Positions 9,327 through 17,626 of a DNA stretch of 64,000 nucleotides are shown here, piece by piece. Numbering within the stretch: position 1 is the first letter of the stretch; each line of letters begins with the position of its first letter. The position numbers were made by a program, and so were the translations under genes. This stretch comes from Burkholderiales bacterium (GTDB lineage Bacteria; Pseudomonadota; Gammaproteobacteria; Burkholderiales; Burkholderiaceae_C). The notes beneath the pieces were generated by a model, which was not told where the DNA came from, did not search any database, and saw only the letters and a list, made by a program, of their open reading frames with translations. The stretch is from the NCBI GenBank assembly GCA_003963115.1, contig RXJQ01000025.1:62001-126000 (forward strand), in the 5' to 3' direction.

Positions 9327-10019
9327 ATGGACCAGCAACGTAGAAAGCTATTGATCGGCGTTTCGACACTGCCCTTGGGCTTGAGCGCGTGTGGCGGCGG
9401 TGGGGACGCCGCTACCAACACCGCCACGAGCCACGAGGGCATGGCCACCGCAGCCTCGGTCAGGCCTAGCAGTGGCCCGTATATCGAGATATCGGCCCAA
9501 GGGCTGAGCCTGAACAGCAGCGATTGGCAGTACAACATTTTTCCGAGTCCCAACCCGTTCCGCTATATGGTGCCGCCCGTCAACCGGATTCATGCGGTGT
9601 CGGCCAATGGCGGGGCGCGGTACGTGGAAATCAATGACGTCATCGTTGTCAATGGCGTCACGTACTCGCGTTCGTTGTGGATGCGCTTGTCGGCGCCGAC
9701 CACCATCAACGGTACTACGTTCTCGCTGACCAACGCGGGCAACGCAGGGCTCCTGACTTCCGTCATGCTGGGAAATCCGGCAAGTTACAAGCAGTACACA
9801 CTGTCCAATGGCTCGGTGGGCCTTGTTCAGGTTGGCACGAGCGACCAGTACTCCCTGACCTTGACAGACCTGTACGGCGCTCCCGCGACCAATCAGGTGC
9901 TCAGTGGCTCCGTGGTTGCTTCGGTGGACAACCAGGCGAGCAGCACCAACTTGCAGGTGCAGACGCCCAATGGGGGCGTGGTGATCACCCTGGCTCAGCA
10001 AGACGTCGCGTGGATCTGA
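9327..10019 (+). CDS. Tat-type lipoprotein of unknown function
   Basis: 230-residue protein I do not recognise. The N-terminus has a twin-arginine pattern QRRKLLIG followed by a hydrophobic stretch and a lipobox LSAC with Cys22, then a glycine/threonine linker, so it should be exported folded and lipid-anchored. The rest is beta-rich, Asn/Ser/Thr-rich and has no catalytic motif I can name. It sits 32 bases after the GH5 gene with an AGGTAGGA ribosome site. Co-transcription suggests a role in glycan binding or display, which is inference from context only. Confidence 0.75.
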   Translation: MDQQRRKLLIGVSTLPLGLSACGGGGDAATNTATSHEGMATAASVRPSSGPYIEISAQGLSLNSSDWQYNIFPSPNPFRYMVPPVNRIHAVSANGGARYVEINDVIVVNGVTYSRSLWMRLSAPTTINGTTFSLTNAGNAGLLTSVMLGNPASYKQYTLSNGSVGLVQVGTSDQYSLTLTDLYGAPATNQVLSGSVVASVDNQASSTNLQVQTPNGGVVITLAQQDVAWI

Positions 10020-10046
10020 GGCCGATCGGCTGATTGCCTCCAGGGG

Positions 10047-10071
10047 CAGGCTTGTGTATCTTGCAAGCCTG
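10047..10071 (+). terminator. Hairpin after the GH5-lipoprotein pair
   Basis: CAGGCTTG (10047-10054) pairs perfectly with CAAGCCTG (10064-10071) around a nine-base loop. Only a weak T-rich stretch follows (TCTATCAACTATTTT), so it may be a poor terminator or a transcript-stabilising stem in front of the YidB-like gene. Confidence 0.4.
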
Positions 10072-10100
10072 TCTATCAACTATTTTGGAGTGCACGCACC

Positions 10101-10541
10101 ATGGGCCTTCTTGATTCAATCGTCGGGCAGGTCGCCGGCGCACTTGGCGGTGGCGTTACTGGTGGTACGGGCCAGCAGCCTGGCGGCTTGCTGGAGGCCG
10201 TCACCGGTTTGCTCAACAACCCGCAGACCGGTGGGCTGCAAGGCCTGATCCAGGCGTTCGAGCAGCAGGGCCTGGGCCATGTGATCGGCTCGTGGATCGG
10301 TACGGGTCAGAACCTGCCGATCTCGGCCGATCAGCTGCAAGCGGTGCTGGGCAATGAGCAGCTGCAGGCCATGGCGCAGAAGCTGGGCTTGTCCACGCAG
10401 GACATCGCCAGCCACCTGTCGCAACTGCTGCCCCAGGTGGTGGACCATGTCACCCCGAATGGCGAGGTGCCGCAGGGTGATGTGCTCCAGTCTGCGCTGG
10501 GCAATGTGCTGGGCGGGCTGTTCGGCAACAAGCCCGCCTGA
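10101..10541 (+). CDS. YidB-like DUF937 protein
   Basis: 146-residue cytoplasmic protein of the DUF937/YidB family. It opens MGLLDSIVGQVAGALGGG and contains the family features IGSWIGTGQNLPIS and a C-terminal LGNVLGGLFG, with Gly/Gln-rich helices between. The role of the family is not established. GGAG at 10086-10089 supplies the ribosome site. It converges on prfC with only 20 bases between the stops, where a weak imperfect stem (10542-10560) might end transcription. Confidence 0.85.
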   Translation: MGLLDSIVGQVAGALGGGVTGGTGQQPGGLLEAVTGLLNNPQTGGLQGLIQAFEQQGLGHVIGSWIGTGQNLPISADQLQAVLGNEQLQAMAQKLGLSTQDIASHLSQLLPQVVDHVTPNGEVPQGDVLQSALGNVLGGLFGNKPA

Positions 10542-10561
10542 CCAAACCCTGACTGGTTGGC

Positions 10562-12184
10562 TTACTGCGTCGACAAGCTCAAGCCCGCGTGCTCACGCAG
10601 CGGGTGGAAATGCACCAGCGGGTGGCGCTCGGCCGTGAGCCTGAGGTCGTAGGTCGAAGTCATCATGTAGGCCAGCGTGTCGGCTGCGTCAAGTGCCAGC
10701 TTGCTGGCGTTCTCGTCGGTGAACTTCTTCAAGGCCTCGGGCGTGTCGGCCGTGATCCAGCGTGCGCCCACAAAGCGGCAGGGCATCAGGCGGATGTCCA
10801 CGCCGTACTCGGCCTTGAGGCGGTGTTGCACCACTTCGAACTGCAGCTGGCCGACCGCGCCCAGCAGCATCGCGCCGCCCACCTCGGGTCTGAAGACCTG
10901 GATGGCGCCTTCCTCACCCAGTTGCAGCAAGCCGGCTTGCAGCTGCTTGCTCTTCATTGGGTTGGCCAGCTCGACCGCCTGGAAGAGTTCCGGCGCGAAG
11001 AAGGGCAGGCCGGTGTACTGCAGGTTGATGCCATCGGTGATGGTGTCGCCGAGTTGCACGCCGCCGTGCGTGGTGAAGCCGATGATGTCGCCAGCGAAGG
11101 CCTCGTCCACCGCCTCGCGGCGTTGCGACAGGAAGGTCACCACCGAGGTCGGGCGCAGCTCCTTGGCGCTGCGCTGCACCTTGAGCTTCATGCCCGGTTC
11201 GTACTTGCCCGAGCACACGCGCACGAAGGCGATGCGGTCGCGGTGCGAGGGGTCCATATTGGCCTGCACCTTGAACACCACGCCGGAGAAGTTTTCCATC
11301 TCGGGCGCGATCTCCTTGTGTGAGCCGTCCTTTTCGGTGCTGAAGCGCGGGCGGGGCGAGGGGGCCAGGTCCACGAGGGCGTCGAGCACCTCCTGCACGC
11401 CGAAGTTATTCACGGCTGAGCCGAAGAACACGGGTGTCTGCTTGGCAGCCAGGAACTGTTCGATGTCGAAGGTGGGCGCGGCCTCGGCCATCAGTTCCAT
11501 ATTGGCCTCGGCCAGCTCCCAGTCGTGGCCGAAGCGCGCATGCAGCTTGTCGCGCTCATCGAGCGAGACCACGTCGTACTCGTCGCTGCGCTTGTCTGCA
11601 CCAGCTTCGAACAGGCGCATGTTCTTGGTGCGCAGGTTGACGATGCCGCCGAACTGTTTGCCTTGCCCCACCGGCCAGGTCATGGGCACGCAGGGCATGC
11701 CCAGCTCCTGCTCGACCTCATCGAGCAGCTCCAGCGGGTCGCGGCCTTCGCGGTCCATCTTGTTGACGAAGGTGATGATGGGCGTGTCGCGCTGGCGGCA
11801 GACCTCGATCAGGCGCTTGGTCTGGGCTTCCACGCCGTTGGCTGCGTCGATCACCATCAGGGCCGAGTCCACGGCGGTCAGCACGCGGTAGGTGTCTTCC
11901 GAGAAGTCCTTGTGGCCCGGGGTGTCCAGCAGATTGACCACGTGCTCGCGGTACAGCATTTGCATCACCGAGGACGCCACAGAGATCCCGCGCTGCTTTT
12001 CGATCTCCATCCAGTCCGAGGTGGCGTGGCGCGAGGCCTTGCGGCCCTTGACGGCCCCGGCGATGTGGATGGCGCCCGAGAACAGCAGCAGCTTCTCCGT
12101 CAGCGTGGTCTTGCCGGCATCGGGGTGGGAAATGATCGCGAAGGTACGGCGACGGCCGGTTTCGGTGGCGTAGGGCGAGGACAC
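10562..12184 (-). CDS. prfC: Peptide chain release factor 3
   Basis: GTPase that recycles release factors RF1 and RF2 from the ribosome after termination. From the GTG at 12184 it is 540 residues long, and a GGAG lies about seven bases upstream of that codon. A GTG nine codons earlier is possible but has no clear site. The G1 loop SHPDAGKTTLTEKLL, the switch region EKQRGISVASS, DTPGHKDFSEDTYR and the base-recognition NKMD are all intact, and the C-terminal domain is full length. The kinase gene is divergent, 153 bases away. Confidence 0.96.
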   Translation of the reverse strand: MSSPYATETGRRRTFAIISHPDAGKTTLTEKLLLFSGAIHIAGAVKGRKASRHATSDWMEIEKQRGISVASSVMQMLYREHVVNLLDTPGHKDFSEDTYRVLTAVDSALMVIDAANGVEAQTKRLIEVCRQRDTPIITFVNKMDREGRDPLELLDEVEQELGMPCVPMTWPVGQGKQFGGIVNLRTKNMRLFEAGADKRSDEYDVVSLDERDKLHARFGHDWELAEANMELMAEAAPTFDIEQFLAAKQTPVFFGSAVNNFGVQEVLDALVDLAPSPRPRFSTEKDGSHKEIAPEMENFSGVVFKVQANMDPSHRDRIAFVRVCSGKYEPGMKLKVQRSAKELRPTSVVTFLSQRREAVDEAFAGDIIGFTTHGGVQLGDTITDGINLQYTGLPFFAPELFQAVELANPMKSKQLQAGLLQLGEEGAIQVFRPEVGGAMLLGAVGQLQFEVVQHRLKAEYGVDIRLMPCRFVGARWITADTPEALKKFTDENASKLALDAADTLAYMMTSTYDLRLTAERHPLVHFHPLREHAGLSLSTQ

Positions 12185-12337
12185 AGGAAGGCTCCGACGG
12201 GCACGGTCCACAAACCATGTGACCGTGCGAAGGCAGCAATGCTAGTCGATTAAGTTCGATGACTTGGCATTCCTTGCGCCCAAGCGGCCTGATTTCGGGG
12301 GTAAAAATCCACCTTTGTCGGAAGAATCCTCAGAACC

Positions 12338-13795
12338 ATGAACGCTAACCCACCGCAGCCAGACGCCGGTCGAATGGGTGATGTACAGGCATCGCCCTTG
12401 CCCTTGGGCTTTGTACTGGCGGATTTTCAGATCGAGCGCGTGCTTGGGGAGGGCGGCTTTGGCATCGTCTATCTGGCCACCGATGTTCACCTCAAGCGCC
12501 CGGTGGCCATCAAGGAGTTCATGCCCACCTCCATGGCCAATCGCGCGCCAGATTACTCCGTGGTGGTGCGTTCCCAGCGCGATCAAGAGACATTCAGCCT
12601 GGGCTTGCAGAGCTTCATCAAGGAGGCCATTACCCTCGCGCAGTTCGACCACCCGGCACTGGTCAAGGTGTTTCGCTTCTGGGAGGAGCGCGGAACGGCT
12701 TATATGGTGATGCCGTATTACGAGGGGCAGACGCTCAAGTCCTGGCTCCGGTCGCAGGCCCAGACGCCATCGGAAGACTGGCTCAGGCGCTTGCTCCACC
12801 CTTTGCTGGCCGGGCTGGCACACCTGCACGAGCAGGGTTGCCTGCACCGCGACATCGCGCCCGACAACATCCTGCTGTTGCAGGGCGAGCGCCCATTGCT
12901 CATCGACTTCGGTGCGGCCAGGCAGGTCATGGCCGACAAGACACAGGCCTTGACCGTGATCCTCAAGCCTGGCTATGCGCCGATCGAGCAGTATGGCGAG
13001 GCCACCTTGAAGCAGGGGCCCTGGACGGACATCTACGCCTTGTCGGCCGTCTTGTATTGCGCCGTGACGGGCAAGCCGCCTGTGTCGTCCGTCTCTCGGG
13101 TGCTCAATGATGATTTGACACCAGCCACGTTGGCTGGGCGAGGGCGTTACAGCGAGGCCTTTTTGCGCGTCATTGACGCAGGCCTGGCGGTCAAGCCTCA
13201 AGATCGGCTTCAGAACGTGGCGGCCTTCAGTGCCTTACTTGAGGGCTGCGCGGCCATCGTGCCGTCAGCCGCAGCGACGCCAGCCGACCGGGACGATGAG
13301 CGAACCGTGGCGTTCGCTCCGCCGCCTCGGCCTCAGTCTGAGCCTCAATCGCCGCAGGCATCCACAACTGGCCAGCGCAAGCTCATGTGGGTTGCCGTGG
13401 CATTGGCGGCCCTGGGGTTGATCGGTGCCTCGGTGGCCTATCTTCGTCGGCCCGCCTTGCCTCCGGTATCCCTTGCGCCGGTTCCCCAACATGCGCCGCC
13501 GCCACAGGCCATGGCCGTGCCCTCGACCCCTGCCGAGCCGCAGGTCACGGTGGTCATCCCGGCTACACCAGCGCCTGTGCTCGCACCTGCACCCGTACCC
13601 ACACCTGCGCCGCCACAGCCACCGCAGCCCATCGCCAAGCCGCCAGTCTCTGTGGCGGTCACGGCACAGCGCACCAAATCTGACAAGGCAACGAAAGACC
13701 ATCAACAAGAGTGCGCACGGCTTTTGCAGGCCTGGTCCATGGGGCAGGACGTTGAGGGCAACGAGCAAAAATTGGCGGCACTGCACTGCAAGTGA
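12338..13795 (+). CDS. Membrane-anchored Ser/Thr protein kinase
   Basis: Hanks-type protein kinase of 485 residues. The glycine loop GEGGFG (37-42), Lys59 in VAIKE, Glu96, the catalytic HRD with Asp172 (HRDIAPDNI) and DFG at 190-192 are all present, so it should be active. A single membrane helix at about 350-368 (MWVAVALAALGLIGASVAYL) puts the kinase in the cytoplasm. A Pro/Ala-rich stretch follows, then a short tail with Cys residues near the C-terminus (CARLLQAW, ALHCK). The architecture resembles PpkA kinases of T6SS, but the T6SS core is about 18 kb away, so that link is a guess. The 230 bases after it hold nothing I recognise. Confidence 0.88.
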   Translation: MNANPPQPDAGRMGDVQASPLPLGFVLADFQIERVLGEGGFGIVYLATDVHLKRPVAIKEFMPTSMANRAPDYSVVVRSQRDQETFSLGLQSFIKEAITLAQFDHPALVKVFRFWEERGTAYMVMPYYEGQTLKSWLRSQAQTPSEDWLRRLLHPLLAGLAHLHEQGCLHRDIAPDNILLLQGERPLLIDFGAARQVMADKTQALTVILKPGYAPIEQYGEATLKQGPWTDIYALSAVLYCAVTGKPPVSSVSRVLNDDLTPATLAGRGRYSEAFLRVIDAGLAVKPQDRLQNVAAFSALLEGCAAIVPSAAATPADRDDERTVAFAPPPRPQSEPQSPQASTTGQRKLMWVAVALAALGLIGASVAYLRRPALPPVSLAPVPQHAPPPQAMAVPSTPAEPQVTVVIPATPAPVLAPAPVPTPAPPQPPQPIAKPPVSVAVTAQRTKSDKATKDHQQECARLLQAWSMGQDVEGNEQKLAALHCK

Positions 13796-14025
13796 CTTGC
13801 GTCATGGCGCTGGCAAACTAGGGGGAGGTTGTTGACAAGAATCTCGTGGGATGACACCTTAGCGCCGCCTTGACTCCTGCTGACAGGGGTCTGGAGAAAT
13901 GGGGTGAAGGGAGCTGAGCACGCGGGTCGCCCGCGTCCAAGCAAGCAGGCCGCGGCATGTTCGTGGCGGTGCACCGTTGTCATGCTGCGCCATCCCCGAA
14001 AGATTCAGTCTGTGGGGGTGCGAGC

Positions 14026-16242
14026 GTGCGATACAAGCTTGACAGTTTCTTGATCCGTGGCGTCAGGCCTTTGGCTGCCTTGTTGAGTGTCACCGGTCTT
14101 TTGACTGCTTGTGGCGGAGGCGGCGGTGCCGGGGGCAGCAATGGCACCGGTACCCAAAACACCTACTTGTCTGTGCAGGCACAGGATGCAAACGGTGACG
14201 CGCTGCACTACCAGTGGCGTGTGACAGGGGGCGTCATCGAGAACACCGATGCTAATGAGGTGCGCTGGAGTCTGCCCAAGGGGCCGGGGCTTCATTTCGC
14301 CTATGTCATCGTCTCGGATGGCAAAGGCGGCTACACCGAGCAGCAGTACGCGGTCAGCTCGGATGCCCTCCAGATTCCCGCTGACGAGCCGGCGCCGGTC
14401 ACCAACACCCCGGCCGCCGTGACCGAGTTTGCCGGCGGCAGTTCGCAGCTGACGCTGACCAGCCCCGATACCTTGAGCTTCCTGCCACCAGGTGGCGGTG
14501 CCCGTTTGCCGCGCACGGTCTACCTGCCCGACATGCAGGTGCGCGTCTTGAACGGCGGCACCGTCGTGGCCACGGGCACCACGGATCTGTTTGGGCATCT
14601 CAACGCACCCAAGCTGGCCACGGGCAACTACACGGTCAAATGCACTTCCCTGGCCGGGCACACTGAACGCGACTGCGGCACTCTCAGTGTGGGCACCGAT
14701 GCGGATCAAGCCTTTCTGCAGCCCACCTTGCCTGGTACCCAGAACCTGCGCCTGTTTGGTCACGTGGCCCTGAGCGATGGCAGTGTCTGCGGCATCCGCA
14801 ACAGCTTCGCCGGACTGGAATCCGCGGCGACGGTGCAGTTGCTTCAAAGCGATGACACCGTGCTGAGCACGCCCATCCGTGTCAACGCCTATGGGGATTA
14901 CGCCATCGATGCCGCTGTGGCTGTCAATGCGGCCTTGAAGTTGCGGGTTCGGTGCGAAGCCTTGTCGCTAGACTGGACCGTGCCCAGCGATGGCAGCGGC
15001 TATGCCAGCGCCCGGCCGATTGAGCTGTCTGGCGTGCTGCCCAACACCAGGCCGACAGTGCAGCGCATGTTGGCCGTGGGGCCAGATGGCAATGTGCGTG
15101 GCCAGGCCGTGTTGCCTGACAGCACGGCCCACTCCGCCAGCCTGCCGAGTGCGGAACAGTTTCTGACCTACAAGGGGCAGGACAGCCGGCAAAGCAGCTG
15201 TGCCTACTACAAGTCGTTTGGCGCGGTAGGTGCGTGTGACAGCCAGGGCAACCCCACCGCGGCCATCTCCTTCAATGACTGGAAGCGTGCCAGGAAGCTC
15301 GCGCCCTACAACGGCTTGAACGCCGAGACCAGTGCCACCTATGTCAACAAGATGGACCTCAATCTGGTGCGCCGGATGGTGGCAACAAAGGTCGCCAGTA
15401 ACGATATTGCCTTTTATGTCTGCAACCACCCTGGTCCCTTGACCACGGCCCAGTTGGAGGTGGACCAGGTGATCGACACGGCCTTGTCCGACCTCAAGCA
15501 GGTTGCCTGCGTGGCCATGGAGTTCGCCGTCACACCTGGCACCAACAACAATCAACCCTTCACCAAATTCCTTACCTTTGGCCCGGACGGCCGTCTGATG
15601 CTGTCCATCAACCTGGACGGGCGAGGTGAGAAGTTCATGCCGGGTGCTTGCGTGGCCTGCCATGGGGGCTCGCAATACCGAGGCAGCTTTCCCTCCATCG
15701 GTACACCATCGCCCAATCTGGGTTCGAATTTCCTGCCCTTCGACACCGGCAACTTCCTGTTCTCGTCACGCTCCGACCTCACCGAGCCCATGCAAAGTGC
15801 GGCCATCAAGGCCTTGAACTATCTGGTGAAAGACACGGCAACGGTCACGCAGCCGGGCGGGGCTATCACGGCCTTGGTCGATGGGTGGTACAGCAATGGC
15901 ACATCGGGCTCGCTCGACAAAGACTATGTGCCCAGTTACTGGGCCAACAATGTCACGCCGGGCGCGGCCGCCTTCTACAAAGGGGTCGTGGCGCGTTCGT
16001 GCCGGACCTGCCATGCCGCCATGCGTGACCAGTTCAACTGGGACAGCCACCCGCCTTTTGGATCGTCCTACCTGTGCGGCGGCTCGCGCGATCTGGCGCT
16101 CAATGCCGTCATGCCGAACGCGCTGATCACAGCCGACCGCTGGATCCAGAACATCCAGAACGACGCGACACTCAGCGCACTGACCTTGAGCTTCCTGGGG
16201 TGCACGAGCCCTTCGCCAGATCCTGTCTACCCACGTCGCTGA
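14026..16242 (+). CDS. Large lipoprotein with two CXXCH haem-binding motifs
   Basis: 738 residues from a GTG at 14026, chosen because it begins a lipoprotein signal ending LLTAC with Cys29 and a glycine-rich linker; the frame is open further upstream but that part looks non-coding. An Ig/PKD-like domain follows (DANGDALHYQW to SDGKGGYTE). CVACH at 542-546 and CRTCH at 659-663 are c-type haem motifs in the C-terminal third. It is unlike a standard cytochrome in size and spacing. The next two genes, an OmpA lipoprotein and another CXXCH protein, follow within 50 bases each and read like one operon. I would place it on the outer membrane or in the periplasm, with an electron-transfer or haem role; this is inference. 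Confidence 0.75.
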   Translation: MRYKLDSFLIRGVRPLAALLSVTGLLTACGGGGGAGGSNGTGTQNTYLSVQAQDANGDALHYQWRVTGGVIENTDANEVRWSLPKGPGLHFAYVIVSDGKGGYTEQQYAVSSDALQIPADEPAPVTNTPAAVTEFAGGSSQLTLTSPDTLSFLPPGGGARLPRTVYLPDMQVRVLNGGTVVATGTTDLFGHLNAPKLATGNYTVKCTSLAGHTERDCGTLSVGTDADQAFLQPTLPGTQNLRLFGHVALSDGSVCGIRNSFAGLESAATVQLLQSDDTVLSTPIRVNAYGDYAIDAAVAVNAALKLRVRCEALSLDWTVPSDGSGYASARPIELSGVLPNTRPTVQRMLAVGPDGNVRGQAVLPDSTAHSASLPSAEQFLTYKGQDSRQSSCAYYKSFGAVGACDSQGNPTAAISFNDWKRARKLAPYNGLNAETSATYVNKMDLNLVRRMVATKVASNDIAFYVCNHPGPLTTAQLEVDQVIDTALSDLKQVACVAMEFAVTPGTNNNQPFTKFLTFGPDGRLMLSINLDGRGEKFMPGACVACHGGSQYRGSFPSIGTPSPNLGSNFLPFDTGNFLFSSRSDLTEPMQSAAIKALNYLVKDTATVTQPGGAITALVDGWYSNGTSGSLDKDYVPSYWANNVTPGAAAFYKGVVARSCRTCHAAMRDQFNWDSHPPFGSSYLCGGSRDLALNAVMPNALITADRWIQNIQNDATLSALTLSFLGCTSPSPDPVYPRR

Positions 16243-16270
16243 TCGGCGTTTCATCCTTAGGCCCATCAAC

Positions 16271-17581
16271 ATGATCCGACCTTTCACTTCATACAAGCCG
16301 CTGCTGGTGATGCTGGCGATGAGCTTGTCCGCCTGTGCGCCCTTGAAATCCGATCGGCCCGAAGCGCAGGCCGGCAGCACCGAGGCTGGCCAGGACACCG
16401 CCACGGTCACACCCGGTGCGGCCGTACACAGTTCACCCCAGCCACGCCCGACGACGCCCGTCGAGCCCAGCGCGATGACGCCTGTGCCGGCTGTGTTCGA
16501 GGACGCCGTGGCCAGGGCCAGCGAGCAGCTCTTTCGGGATGCCGAAGCCACGCTGGGCAAGGAGAGCCGCACGCTGGTGATCGACCCCTTGATTGACGCG
16601 AACACCGGCGCCCAGACCGTCAGCACGGCCAAGATGGGCTCACAGCTGGAGTCGGCCATCAAGCGCAGGCATGCTGAATGGCAGGTGCAACCCTTGACCC
16701 GTCAGGCACTGGCCTCGCAGCCCTTGCTGCTCATCGGCACCCTCACACCGGTGAACACCGATCCGGCCTATGACACCCAGCCCGATGCGTTCCGGATCTG
16801 GTTGACCCTGATCGACCTCAAGACCCGGCGCGTGGTGGCCAAGCGCCTGGACCGGGCCACGGTCGGCAGCGTGAACCCCGAGCCGCTGGCCTATTACAAG
16901 GACAGCCCGACCTGGCACAAGGACAAGACGGTGTCGGCCTACATCAACTCCTGCCAGAAGAACACCCAGGTCGGCGATCTGGCGGACCCTGACTACATGG
17001 CCCACCTGCCGGCTGCGGCCGTGATCAACGAGGCGACCATGGCCTACGGAGAAGGCAAGCTGCCGCAGGCCAACAAGCTCTACAAGGAGGCGGCCACCAT
17101 TGCGGACGAAGGCGATCTGCGCGTGCTCAATGGCTTGTACCTCACCAACTGGCAGCTTGGGCAGAAGGGCCTGGCGCGTGATGCCTTCTACAAGATCGTG
17201 GCGTCTGGCATTGATGCGCGCAAGCTGCCGATCAAGCTGCTGTTTCAGCCCGGGCGCACCACCTTCACCAACGTGGGTGACCTGCCAGACCAGTACGCCT
17301 TGTGGCTCAACGCGGTGGCCGAGCAAGCCACCCACTCCGACGTGTGCATGAAGATCGTGGGGCACACAAGCCGTACAGGTAGCGCCGCACTCAATGAGTC
17401 CTTGTCAAGAAGGCGTGCGGAAGCGATTGAAAAGCTGCTGACCCAGAAAAGCCGTGTGTTGGGCGCGCGCCTGAGTTCGGACGGCGTGGGCTCACGCGAG
17501 GCCTTGATCGGCTTGGGGACCGACGACCTGCGTGATGCACTGGATCGCCGGGTCGAGTTCAGGGTCGTGGACTGCGGCTGA
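16271..17581 (+). CDS. OmpA-family lipoprotein
   Basis: 436-residue lipoprotein with signal MIRPFTSYKPLLVMLAMSL and lipobox LSAC. A low-complexity Pro/Ala/Thr linker leads into a middle domain of unknown type (about 70-240), then TPR-like helices (about 255-310), then a C-terminal OmpA-type peptidoglycan-binding domain with VGHTSRTGSAALNESLSRRRAEA and the closing arginine in DRRVEF. It would tether the outer membrane to the cell wall. It lies 28 bases after the di-haem lipoprotein and 45 before the ASH-repeat gene. Confidence 0.88.
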   Translation: MIRPFTSYKPLLVMLAMSLSACAPLKSDRPEAQAGSTEAGQDTATVTPGAAVHSSPQPRPTTPVEPSAMTPVPAVFEDAVARASEQLFRDAEATLGKESRTLVIDPLIDANTGAQTVSTAKMGSQLESAIKRRHAEWQVQPLTRQALASQPLLLIGTLTPVNTDPAYDTQPDAFRIWLTLIDLKTRRVVAKRLDRATVGSVNPEPLAYYKDSPTWHKDKTVSAYINSCQKNTQVGDLADPDYMAHLPAAAVINEATMAYGEGKLPQANKLYKEAATIADEGDLRVLNGLYLTNWQLGQKGLARDAFYKIVASGIDARKLPIKLLFQPGRTTFTNVGDLPDQYALWLNAVAEQATHSDVCMKIVGHTSRTGSAALNESLSRRRAEAIEKLLTQKSRVLGARLSSDGVGSREALIGLGTDDLRDALDRRVEFRVVDCG

Positions 17582-17626
17582 CGCGTGGCGCCGGGCAAGA
17601 AGCATTTGAATGCAGGGAGCGGGAAC

